Shown here: in pieces, positions 28,449-39,492 of the stretch
Position numbering within the stretch: position 1 is the stretch's first letter
Layout of the letters: each line of letters begins with the position of its first letter
Source: Prostheceraeus crozeri
Lineage: Eukaryota; Platyhelminthes; Polycladida; Euryleptidae
DNA: 64,000 bases
Assembly (NCBI GenBank): GCA_907163375.1
Contig: CAJQUW010003381.1
Span: 434,001 to 498,000, forward strand
Reading direction: 5' to 3'
The notes under the pieces: generated by a model
The model's database searches: none
What the model was told of the DNA's origin: nothing
The model's input: the letters and a program-made list of their open reading frames with translations, nothing else
Made by a program: the position numbers and the translations under genes

Positions 28449-30100
28449 TTGTAACTGTGTATCTATTCACATTGTCATTACGGCCGTTATCGCATGACTC
28501 GAGGCCTCGAAAGCGCTCGCGATGTAAATTATTTTAATGAATCAAATTTGGCGATATCTTTTATTTTTAAATGCATAAATTACAAGAACTGCTTTAATGT
28601 ATTGAAACGTCGCCTTCCAATAGCAACAGTCAAGGGCTTGGACAAGCTTTTGACGGTTAGATGTCAAATTCTTCGAGTCACGTTCCGCATCAACCTGTTG
28701 GAGCAGTGCATCACTCAAGCAATTTTGCCCAAATACTTACTCCACAAGAGAATGTTCAGTTTTCTTTTGACAAACGATTATTTATTCAAAAAGATGGCAT
28801 TGCAATAGGCAGCCCTTTGGGTATCATTTTGATCAATATATTTTTGGGATTCTTTGAGTGTACGCATTTGAAGCACGCTATTGAATCGCAGACAATTTTT
28901 TATCGTCGGTACGTTGACGATACTTTTATTCTTCTCCCTCGTTCTTCTTCATCTTCTCACTTATTATCAGTTTTTAACTCTGTACATGTAAATTTGCGTT
29001 TTACCTATGAGTTAGAGTCATCAGCAGGTTCTTTGCCTTTTCTCGATGTGCTAGTTTCACGTAGTGATAGTAATTGTGCTTTGACTTCTGTCTATAGAAA
29101 ACCTACGTGGTCAGGCCTTCTACTTAATTTTCATAGTTATGCACCTCTCAAGTACAAATCTGGCTTGGTTCGTACATTGTATCATCGTGCCAGAATAATT
29201 TGTTCTGAATCATTGTTAGAGAAGGAAGAATCATTGTTATTTGATGTGTTGAAAGAAAATGATTTTCCTGAGCACTTTATTTTTCGCTACAATCGCCCCC
29301 TCTGTGAACAAACTGAAGTCATTGGGCCTAAGCGCAAAGATATTTTTGTTAGAATCCCATTCACTGGCGATTCCCACACTGGCGTTGTCACCAAGAAGAT
29401 TTTTTCTATTGTTAGACAAACTTTTCCCTGTTCTAAGCCAGGTTTTTCCTTTGTCACAGAGCGTATTCCTGTCCGTCCTCTTAAGGATCCCATTCCTCTT
29501 GTCAGTCGGTCACATGTGATTTACAATTTCAAATGTGACTGTGGAAGCAGTTACTTTGGTCGTAATGATAGGAGGCTGGGAACACCTGCCTAAAAAAAAT
29601 AAAAGGAGCACCTGCCTCGTTGGTTGTGTAATGATGTACATAGAAGTATACGAGACCCTAGCTCGTCGATTTGTAAACATGTTATAACTTGTGATGATTT
29701 TAAAGGTCTTGCTTTCACTTCTTATTTTTCCATTTTATGTAGCTCTGCCAACCCTACTTCCCTTCGTATTTTAGAAGCCTTGTACATTTTGAAGCTGTCA
29801 CCACCCTTGTGTATACAGAAAGGATTTGTATATAGTCTTTTATTGCCATGGTGACCTTTTGCTGTGTGTGTGCGTGTTATTTGCGTAAAATTTCTATGTA
29901 ATTCACAAGAGTCCACTGTCTGTCTTGCTTGAGTGACATTCATTTGTAACTGTGTATCTATTCACATTGTCATTACGGCCGTTATCGCATGACTAGAGGC
30001 CTCGAAAGCGTTCGCGATGTAAATTATTTTAATAAATCAAATTTGGCGATATCTTTTATTTTTAAATGCATAAATTACAAGAACTGCTTTAATGTCTTAA
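28200..30100 (+). mobile_element. Penelope-like element, copy 2 (inverted)
   Basis: Copy 2 has a pLTR on each side in direct orientation (28200-28600 and 29785-30100) and encodes only the second half of the ORF (28740-29854). Its coding part is almost base-for-base identical to the reverse complement of 26500-27620. 28600-28745 is unrelated sequence caught between the 5' pLTR and the truncated ORF. Confidence 0.85.
28740..29854 (+). pseudogene. Penelope-type RT/GIY-YIG, copy 2, 5'-truncated
   Basis: This repeats copy 1 from QFSFDKRLFIQKDG through the YVDD motif to the GIY-YIG start (28749-29593) and the GIY-YIG remainder (29624-29854). The first ~200 codons, including the upstream RT motifs, are absent, so this copy could not act alone. 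The only differences seen are a few single bases in the overlapping frames. Confidence 0.85.
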
Positions 30101-30129
30101 AGAAACGTCCTAATTCAAGGAAAGCAGCC

Positions 30130-30579
30130 ATTCTAACTTTCATGAATCTTGTTTCTTTCTCGTACATAGAAATTCTAATGTACACTGCCATGCTGTCCCT
30201 GTATTCTATTCATTGGTAATGGCCAGCATCAAGCATCCATGATGTAACGAAGCAGAAGTCCTGAGACAAGCTGTCTAATCAATTAATGACAAAGATTGTA
30301 TTTTTGGTGTCTAACTCTTCTTAATGCTCAGTGCACACTTCACATTGACCGATTTTCAAGACTCTCTCTTTGTTTGGTAGCCATTGATTATAAACACTTT
30401 TTTGAAAACAATGAGAGGAAGTGCTTTATTCATTTTGAAATATGACTTATCCAATGCACTTTGAATAAAAAACTTGGTACGCATCATTAGTGTTGTTCAA
30501 TCTGCAATATTATAACGACAAACATTTGCTGCCTATAATTGAAGAATCAGACAAAATTTTTATACATTCCAAATTTTAG
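30130..30579. other. Unannotated stretch
   Basis: No gene or repeat was recognised between the Penelope copy 2 end and the next Penelope-like fragment. Confidence 0.5.
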
Positions 30580-31205
30580 AGAACATTTCGCCGGTTCTTC
30601 TCAAGGTGAACACCGGAGTGAATGACATGTAATGTTGACAGCAGAATTGCAAGCATGAACGCAGATAGCATACAGACATGGAGCATCTCGTGACATAGAT
30701 AGTCGACATCACATGATCAATGAAAAATACTTTCTACTGAAAGGTTTATAGTATAAAATGTTTTTTTTAATTTACAAACAGAAAAATTAATGGAGGCAAA
30801 TAAAAATAATAATGATAATAACAATAAAATGAAATAAATAAAGATATATTTATTTAAATAAAGAAATAAAGCATGGAAAGAGTAACAAAAATACAAATAA
30901 AGGAAAAAGCTACCTGGGCAAAATAAAAGTAAGTTCACAGCTGTCTCTTTCTGCACGCATATGTCTGGTTGCACTTTATGTATGATCAGAGCTTCAGTGA
31001 CTGCAAAGTGTCCACTTCCTTGACATCTTCTTAATATCTTCAAGCACGATCTTGGCGGTCGACCAGGTGCACAACTCAAAAAATGATGAGTGATGTTGCT
31101 TGCTGCTCTCCTGCTTTGCCACTTCTCGAGCCAGCGTGGAATGTGCTCAGCGTTCCGTTGGGACAAATGATTATGTTTGATTTTGTTCCAATTACAGCAT
31201 CTCAT
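30580..31205 (-). mobile_element. Penelope-like element tail fragment
   Basis: The minus-strand peptide CLKILRRCQGSGHFAVTEAL followed by IIHKVQPDICVQKET resembles the C-terminal GIY-YIG tail of Neptune-type Penelope elements. Downstream on the same strand, CTTGAGAAGAACCGGCGAAA (30590-30620) resembles the pLTR segment that carries the family's ribozyme-like motif. 30640-30900 between them is AT-rich. It is an old fragment. Confidence 0.4.
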
Positions 31206-31631
31206 GATGATAAGTGAACATTTTCGAAGTGAATGGAGAAGAATGACGTCATTCCAGTACCGATGAGTGAATAATTGACGACAGTCGATAACTAAGATTA
31301 CTGCACTTGAAATCGGGGCAAATAGGAGAGAATTTTACATCAAAGAATTGGCTCCCACATTTGCTATCTAATGTATGTCATCTTGATCTTCACGAAAACT
31401 GTGACCGCATAAGAGAATGATAAAATGTATATATTTGGTCTATTCATTAGTGAACACTGTGGTATGCAATATTTTCAAATGGATAGCTGCAGCGAAAATA
31501 TGCAATAAGAAGAGCATGAATGTATAAGAAGCTTTATCTCAAGACCAACGGATTATCTGCATAAATGCGACACAAGATCAACAAAGATTGTGGAAACCTG
31601 TGCAATCCTTGCCCTTGGAAACGAGCGCAGA
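31206..31631. other. Unannotated stretch
   Basis: No gene or repeat was recognised. Confidence 0.5.
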
Positions 31632-33015
31632 TTTTATTTATTTACTTATTTATGAACGAATTCGCTTACAAAACCAAGCATTATGTCTATAGAGCCTTCA
31701 AGACCTGAGTACAAATTACAATGACGTACAACAAATTGTAAAGAGCGGTCACATAAAAAGCTTTTCATGTCTCGCTTGAAGGTGTTGAGGGAGTTAGAGT
31801 TCTGTATGGAAGAAGGGAGGGAGTTCCACACTCGAGGGGCCTGAGACGCGAATGCCCGACCTCCAAATGTCTTTCTGGTAGTCAGGGGTACCTGCAAGGA
31901 TAACCCAGGCGAAGAGCGAAGGCGTGAACGACAAGGTAGATTGGCAGTGAACTGCAGAAGATCAGACAAGTAGTCGGGACAAACTTGTTGTAAACACTTG
32001 AAAACCCACGTGGCCAACCTGTAGTCAATTCTGCTCTCAACCGGAATCCAATGGAGATCGCGCATAAGATGAAAGATGTGGTCATGTTTTGATTTCATGT
32101 AAACCAGGCTCACAGAAGATTGAATGATATGCCGTAGTCGGTTCAGACTTACTTTGGGCAGACCACCCAAGCACGAAACACAATAATCTAGCTTGGGAAA
32201 GATGAGGCTTGGATTGAGAGTTTTCGCCAGTGAAAATGAGATCGATCCACGAACCGACCTTACCTGCCGCAGCGTCGAAAAGCATAAGACAGTATGGGAG
32301 ACGTGTTTGTTGAAGGTAAAGTGAGAGTCAATTATCACTCCAAGATATCGTAGGGAAGAGACTGGCGTCAAAAGGTGACCACAAACAACGACAGGTTCAG
32401 ATGGAACGGTGGCTTTACGCTTTTTGGCCGAGCACCACATGACGGGGGATTTATTAACATTGAGCTTTAAATGGTTTGAGTTCAACCACTCCTTGACAGT
32501 GTTGGTACAGGCGGTCATGACAGCGCAAAGGTGACTTGTATCATCCGGTCGGCAAGATCCATACATCATGATGCCATCAACATACATATGTATACGGAGG
32601 CCCTGCTGCTCCACCAGATGTGCAATGCTGGATGTGTATAACGTGAAAAGCAGTGGTCCCAAGACGGATCCTTGTGGAACGCCGGCTAAGACTGGAATAA
32701 AAGACTACGACTTGGCTGTAGATTTCATGAACTGCGAATGACCTTGCAAGAAAGAGGAAAAACATTGCAAGGTGGAGCCAGATATGCAAAAACTGAGGAG
32801 AGGCGTTTTAGTAAGGTCGGGTGGTGAACGCAGTCAAATGCAGATGATAAATCGAGCGAGGAGAGAAGAGTCAGGTTACCATTATCCATGTCTGTGTGAA
32901 CATAGTTCAGAAGGTGGGGCAATACATTCTCGGTTGAGTGATGGAGTCGTTAGGGGGACTGGGTTGCTGGTAGGAGGTTGTGAGCTGTTAGATGACGGCG
33001 AACTTGGGAAGCAAT
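31632..33015 (-). mobile_element. L2/CR1-like LINE, 5'-truncated
   Basis: The minus strand reads the RT half of ORF2: LLSSLDLSSAFDCVHHPTLL (frame broken near 32725-32790), GPLLFTLYTSSIAHL, and MYVDGIMMYG where YADD is expected. Next come KLNVNKSPVMWC and SLRYLGVIIDSHFTFNKHV. The usual LINE tail follows: LHWIPVESRIDYRLATWVFK, GRAFASQAPRVWNSLPSSI and NTFKRDMKSFL, ending at 31646. The 3' end is a TAAATAAATAAA-type tail at 31632-31650. The 5' truncation at ~33015 is typical of aborted reverse transcription. The D-to-G change in the catalytic motif makes it inactive. Confidence 0.85.
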
Positions 33016-36015
33016 AGTTTTTAATATTACTTAAAACAGTGAGATAAAAAATATGATTTGGACATTGAAGTCAAATATTTGTTTTTTTAATTTCGGATTC
33101 GTAAATTCCCTTTTATTGAGTGCAACTGGACATGGTTTGTGATGCACACGTTTGCCGTCATTGCATTTAGATATTCAATTCAAAATTCTCTACGGATATC
33201 TTGTATATCGAGCCACAAAATGAAAACCCTCGCGTTGCTTTCTATACTTTCTTTATCTAAATACATTTTTTTAATTCATTTCAATTTACTATTATCATTA
33301 TGATTTTATTTGCCTTTATTAATTTTTCTGTTTGTAAATATACTGCCTGACAGAAAAAAACTTGGTAAAGACAATTAACTGAAAATCAATGACAACTGTA
33401 AAATTTCTAAGTCGATTCCACGCTCAAACAAATTTCTATGTGCATTTTCTAGCAAAGCCATATGAAAATATCGTTCATCCTTTTAGCACTGGATCAACTA
33501 TTGTATAAGTTTTAACATCGTATAATTGAAATTTCGCTGTCTTTTGAACATAAATAGCAACTGCAGGGTGAAGCACCAACATGAATTCGTGAAATCTATG
33601 GCTGTTGGAATGATTCTTTGTGGCAGCATCATGTGCAATGTTAGTAAAAAAGTAAAAAAGTCCAAGAGTAAAAAATCGCTTAATAGCTCGATTTTTTCGA
33701 CAGCAGAAATCACAGTCTAGGCCTACTCAAAAATATCAAAAGCGGCACTTATTGCTATTTGCATTCAAACTCATCATATACATCTCAGTCATTTCAAAAA
33801 ATTCCCCTGTTGTCAGTTGTTATTATCTTTCACATGATTATTTAAATTAATTCATTGATTAATTAAATCAATGATTTCATTGATGTTTTAAATGTCGTCA
33901 TGGTGAAATTTGAAGACGGATGTGGAGACGGAGTAGGTTTGTTTATTTCAACTCTGATGGCCAGCCAGCAGTTGTAAAATGCACGCTTACTTGTTATGTA
34001 AACTATTTGCGTACAACAACAAGCAACTCGGGATTTGCTACTTTCATTCATTTTGTTAACTCAGAAGTTTTTATATTTTAGCCCCGCTTGCATTGTGTTG
34101 CCATTTCTTACTGTAATAAATTTACAGAGTCTCCTGGAAGCCACAAGTCTAATATTTTAACATCTTCAGTTCGAATCTTCGCAGAATAGAAAGTAATAGA
34201 TAAAGTTTCTTGTCCTGTCGAGTAAGACGAGTTGTGCATACATGTTTGCTCGGATTTTTTAAATTTTGATTTATAACCTCTGATTTTTTATTATTTTTCA
34301 AAGAATTCTTTCACAGAGCAATTGTACATGTGAAGTCGCATGTCAAATCTATAACCTATTTAATCCAATCTACAAATTTATATTTATGATCAATTGAATA
34401 GTAGCCTAAGCTCGGAATATTTGACGATTTATCTGTGATTTCCATATATCCACAAGACATAACCGGAAGCATGAATTTCTTTGAATTCCATTTGTCTTCT
34501 ATAGAAGACATTGTATGCAATTCTTCACGTTTGATTTTTGAGAAAAATACAAATTAAAAATGTACATGTACTTCTATTATATATAATATACGATTGTTAC
34601 ATCATGGGTCACATTTCATGTCATACTCCTTTTCACAATCTGTCATTTTTACCCAACAATCAATCTAATTATCAAAATTTCAAGCAGCTGCATGTTTGGC
34701 AGATATCATCAATTTTTCCATGTTCAAGAAGTACATATACCCGTACACAAAATATGATCAGAGATTTTACTGCAGGAGCACTTAGTGAAATCAGTCTTTT
34801 TCCTAGAAGAAATCCAGAATAAGATTTTAATTTATCCTACAAGTATGCTATAGTGCTACAATGTTTAGAGCCATGATTTTCATGCGCATTATAAACGGAC
34901 AATTGAACGTTTTGTTGTACTAATTTTCCATGTTGTTCATTGACTAAAGTAGTGTTTGCAGTTTAAGTATTGAATATTTTGCCATTTTCGATTATATTGC
35001 CCAGCCACTTATATCATGTTAATATGATAATTTAATTTGAAACCAAAAGTTTTACAACTAAAGACTTACATCAAAATATCAAACAATATCTCAATTTCAA
35101 GATCGAATTGTTTAGCACATCGAATTTAATATAAACCAAATATCAGCGCTCAACAAAAGACCTTCTAGTCGTCCTTTAGAACACGAATTCAATAGCAAAT
35201 CGGCAAGTTGAAGTCACAAACCAGTTATTTCAAATATACTTCTCTATCTTGAAATTTACAATCATCTCACATAAAGGCTGATTTTGAGGTGGTTACCAGT
35301 CATTTACAAATCGTCTATCTCGCATATTGATTGAACATGTATAACATCTGCATGACAGAAATGGAGATTACAGTATTGCTTGTTCCAATACATGCATTTT
35401 TGAGTGGATCATGAATTCAGGTTACAGAAGAACAGTTACTCGTAAGTGATTAATAGAGTTATTTTGTAGATTAATTCAGGTATCGAAAGATAAATGTTGA
35501 ATCTTGAATCTTCGCTGATGTGTCATTGGCTGCGAGAAGAACACGTACAGATTTATCAAATTATGCTTTAGTTCAAGCACACTTTGAAGAAAGGAGGAAA
35601 ACAAGGGTTCTATGTAATTAGTTGGCAAATAGAAACCAATTCTTCGTTATTCCACGACATATTCTGAAAGACATCTATTCTAATTTAGCTCACGCAAACG
35701 TGAATTTAGTTGGAAAAAATTCCAATAAGTAATTTTCAAAGCACAAATGCACTTTCTTTAGTAAAGCGAAATGCAACAATCTTGCAATAAATCGTCTAGC
35801 GCTTTTATGAAATGAAAAATAAGCTTATTCTATAGGCCATAGCGCCCTTTTTACTGCATTTAACTTTAAAGATCACCATACATGACAGTTAGATCTAATC
35901 AATTAGAATTATTAGAATTTTGGCGCTTCAGATTGCAATGAAAATGTTTGTCTGGTTTCTATTTCACCATTGAATGCAGGTTTACAAACATCAGTGTAGA
36001 ATTTCACGATCAATC
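33016..36015. other. Long AT-rich non-coding stretch
   Basis: No coding region, RNA gene or clear transposon was recognised. It flanks the 3' side of the GPCR exon, so its right part should include that gene's 3' untranslated region. Confidence 0.5.
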
Positions 36016-36449
36016 TCACATACAGCTTGTTTGGCTAAGTTGTGCATTCACTGTAGGATGACCATTAACGGTCAGCAATCTTTGTACAGATGGAGCCGTT
36101 TCTTGAATTCCATGACGACCTGCACCGGGGGATGCCATCCGCAACATGGTGACGACATTAGTTGAATCTCGCGAGACCGTACGAGGTCCCAGGTTCCTAC
36201 CACACTGGTGATTGGATGCTCGACAAAGAGCTACATTCTGAAACGCACGTCGGAATTTGACTGACATGATATTGTAGAGTAATGGGTTGACAATAGTATT
36301 GGCGTAGAAGAAAAGGCCCGAAATGAGGTAAAGAATGTCATGGTCTCTCAACAAAGATGATGTCCAATCTTCATTCGGAATGACGTTTACCATTACCCTC
36401 TCAGCGTGAAACGGAGCGTAACAAATGAAAAACCCAACAACCACCGAAA
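36016..36449 (-). CDS. Last exon of a neuromedin-U/pyrokinin-like GPCR
   Basis: The exon starts after a good acceptor (TGCCTTTTCCTTTCAG, ending at 36450) and runs to a TGA at 36016. It encodes the end of TM6 (VVVGFFICYAPFHAERVM), extracellular loop 3, and TM7 with ISGLFFYANTIVNPLLYNIM. The NPLLY is the class A NPxxY motif. Helix 8 (VKFRRAFQNVALC, with a possible palmitoylated Cys) and a ~70-residue Ser/Thr/Arg-containing tail follow. FFICYAPFHAERVM matches the FFxCWAPFHAxRLM signature of neuromedin-U, capa and pyrokinin receptors. Upstream exons were not found in the window, so a large intron is implied. The exact ligand class is uncertain. Confidence 0.8.
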
Positions 36450-36623
36450 CTGAAAGGAAAAGGCATTTTGGTCAATGTAACCGTCACATCGCACACACAG
36501 AAAATCTGGCATTTATAGGTTACCTTCATTCCATGTTTTCACATTTGTCTGATATCTGATTACCCTTTCACTGGAATTTAGTTTGCTCTACTGTACGCCT
36601 AACGTAAATCTATACGTCAAGAT

Positions 36624-37458
36624 CAGGCTTGCCATGGGAATGAGAATTCCCATGGGATGGGATTCGGGTTTCAGTTCATGGGAATTCCCATGGAAAATAG
36701 TGAATATTATTGTTTTAATGTGGTCCTTCTTAGATCTGTTTAGGCAGTGAAGTTCTTTATTAAAGTAATTTATTCTCTCACGGAAACAACCAGTCAAAGT
36801 TAATCACCTCATTTTCGGTTTGATTGGTTGCAGTTGGAGACATCGTGCTCGATGGTTAGAAGCCGATGCAAGTGCAGACTAGCTGGAACCTACTGTTGTT
36901 TCCGTGCTTTGCTTGCAAAGTATTCTTTCCTCCTGATTGGCGCCTGACGCTGACTCAGTATGACAACACTCAATATATGGAATAATATATTATAATTTGC
37001 GTTAATATACGGAACTCTGCTGTCTGTCACTTCAACCCCGTCTGGGGTACGGGCTCCTCCGCTGCGATGTCGTCGTACAAGTTTTTCGATATAGACAAAA
37101 ATTTTGATTAGGCCTACATTTACTCATGAACTGTGCACGTAGGGCCCAAATAAGAATTCACAATAATCATTTCTTTGTTAGAAGACTTGCGTCTACTTGA
37201 CCTAACCCCACAAATAGTTTATGATAACTAGCTAAGATAGGCCTACACTTAACCACTGCGATTGCTAGGCCCACGTACTTACAGTATTAAGTTCTAATAG
37301 ACATTTAAGTCCCAAAGAAGAGCACCATATTAATATTTATGAAAAATAATAAGCTATGGGAATTATTGCGAAATCCCGTGGGAATGGGAATTCCTACATG
37401 AATTCTGTGGAAATGGGATGGGAATTGGAATTCAAAATTAATTTCCACGGCAAGCCTG
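36624..37458. mobile_element. Non-autonomous hAT with GGGAATTCCC motifs
   Basis: The element is flanked by a perfect 8-bp duplication GTCAAGAT (36616-36623 and 37459-37466). The ends are CAGGCTTGCC and GGCAAGCCTG. Near both ends are many copies of GGGAAT/ATTCCC and the palindrome CCATGGGAATTCCCATGG. It has no transposase. The larger element at 62298-63870 shares termini and motifs. Confidence 0.9.
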
Positions 37459-38041
37459 GTCAAGATTCATCAATTCAAGATAACTATTAATTCATCATTC
37501 ATTCAAGATAACTACTATTCTTGCTGACGTAAAAATTTTCTCGGGAGAGAAAACGGATATTTCTACTGATTCATTACGGTCCTCCCACAATCAGACATCC
37601 CTCTCAGTGGCGTAGCTGAGGGGGAGACAAGGAGGACATTCCCCCCTTCAAATGGAATCTTAGCGGGGGACAATCTTTGTGTTTTATCCGGGGGTATATT
37701 TACACCATTCTATGTCGAATTATCAATTTAGTAATGTGAGAATCTGAAATCTTATACAGTAGCGCGCTTGGTTAATTTTCGCATGTCCCCGGTTGCACAA
37801 CGGTCGCAAGAGATGTTAATTGCTTCAAGAGTTGTTCATGTTCAAGAGATGTTCGTCTCGATATGGCTTTTAGTCAGGACATGACACGATTTTGCGGCAC
37901 CAACAAGTAGAGGCCATTCATGACTGGGTATATAAACTCCTGTTCTATTTCGCTTTTGCTTCCAATTACACGTGTATCGAATGATGAGCCACTTATATTA
38001 AGTCAATTGTTAGAGCTTAGACTTCATTTTACGCTTGTGGC

Positions 38042-38891
38042 CATAGAGTAAATATATTAGGTAGAGTGGTAACTACGCACTTATTAAATCCCCAATGTGT
38101 ATACACTTTCGATTTTGTTAAATGAACTCAAGGGAGATACAGTCGGAATTGTTTCCAAATGTGAGGTGTACACATTTATGCAGCTTTGAAGAAATTACAA
38201 CGGAATCGACTGATCATGATAGTATAAAGCAGATGGAAATGATATAATTTTTCAGATCGTCCGTGTCATGACAGCCTTGGAGAGGTAATGTTTGTTAATC
38301 TAGCAATTCAATGACCTGTTACTGCCTTCATGCTGAACCTCAGGAGAATCTTCTTAAGTGTGATCATTTCATAAGCAACCTGCCATTGGTACAGCAAAAT
38401 AACAGAGTCAAAGACAATGATTTCAATTAACTTTGAAAGATGTAATTGGGTCCATATTACCATTCAGATTCAAGAAGTGAAACATGAATTTAGTGAATCA
38501 TAAATTCAGGCCGGTGAAAATTGAATTAGAAACTTGAAATTTCAGCCAAGGAAGCTCGAATAATATCACGACTTTTTCATGAATAGCTTCATTATAATGC
38601 TGATCATGAAATTCCCTTGATAATCAGATTAATTTCCGCTTAGTTAGGATGCTTATCAGCAAACATTCATTCCTTTTGATATCCAACTTGTTTCATACTA
38701 CTTATTTAGGAGAGTCCTCTCGGTAGTATATAAATTGGCGAAATTTTGACATTTTTCAAAAGTGCTCAAATAATTTTTTGGACCACGGGAACGTGATCTC
38801 CGCAAAAAACTGAATCTTTTGATATAAAAATTTTCACTGTATACAGATACTTTTTTGAGTCGATACTCTACCTATGTATCCCTACTCTATG
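38042..38891 (-). mobile_element. Non-autonomous hAT, copy B (nested)
   Basis: A perfect 8-bp duplication CTTGTGGC lies at 38034-38041 and 38892-38899. The ends CATAGAGTA and TACTCTATG form an imperfect ~28-bp inverted repeat that includes TAGGTAGAGT. It is similar over its whole length to copy A at 22087-22907, in the opposite orientation. It is inserted in the larger hAT 37605-39484, so it is younger than that element. Confidence 0.9.
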
Positions 38892-39007
38892 CTTGTGGCT
38901 GTCATCGATAATCTTGTACATATATATATATATATAGTTTTATGAAGAAAAAACCATCCAATTCGATACTCCGAGTTTCATGCGTCTCATATATATATAT
39001 ATATATA

Positions 39008-39109
39008 TGAAACATGTATTGCAGAAAAGCAAATCGCAATCAATTTTAGATAACTTAAGGTAATATTTTTCAAATGATCGATAATTGCTTTTCTGCAATA
39101 CATGTTTCA
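39008..39109. repeat. Foldback with perfect 25-bp arms
   Basis: 39008-39032 (TGAAACATGTATTGCAGAAA...) pairs exactly with 39085-39109 around a 52-nt centre. It is surrounded by (TA)n runs at 38921-38936, 38985-39008 and 39138-39150, a likely unstable or favoured insertion site. Confidence 0.8.
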
Positions 39110-39492
39110 AAAATAATTTGCTGCCTAAATTTACGAATATATATATATACAATGTACAGTACAATGTACATTTGTAACTTTTTACCAATGTATGCAAAAT
39201 ATCTATTGTAGTTGTACATAAACATGCTTTAAAGCATAATGTTTTCAAAAAGATCTAAAGGCTACAACTGAAGATATTACATATATATAAACTTGTATAT
39301 ACTGTATGATTCTATGTTGATCGTGTATCATGAATGATCAATAAAAAACAAAATCAGATCATAATCAAATCAGATATAAATGAATATTAGGGCTTCTTTT
39401 GAGTTACAAATTATTAAGTATAGGCTTATATTAATTAAGCCACATTTATTGTCCTCCGGAAATGAAATCCTGGCTACGCGACTGGTCCCTCT

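Larger units (their letters stand above)
26309..28500 (-). mobile_element. Penelope-like element, copy 1
   Basis: The element carries an RT and GIY-YIG region read on the minus strand and a terminal pLTR-type repeat at 26309-26600. The same repeat appears in the opposite orientation at 28200-28600 and again at 29785-30100. Copy 1 is the longer of two inverted, nearly identical copies, so it is recent. Confidence 0.85.
37605..39484. mobile_element. Non-autonomous hAT (CAGTGGCGTAGC ends)
   Basis: The left end is CAGTGGCGTAGCTGAGGGGG and the right end ATCCTGGCTACGCGACTG. Flanking 8-mers are ATCCCTCT (37597-37604) and GTCCCTCT (39485-39492), 7 of 8 identical. Its right terminus matches that of the hAT at 12157-12188. 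An 850-bp hAT and a foldback are nested in it. The element's own sequence has no ORF of note. Confidence 0.8.
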
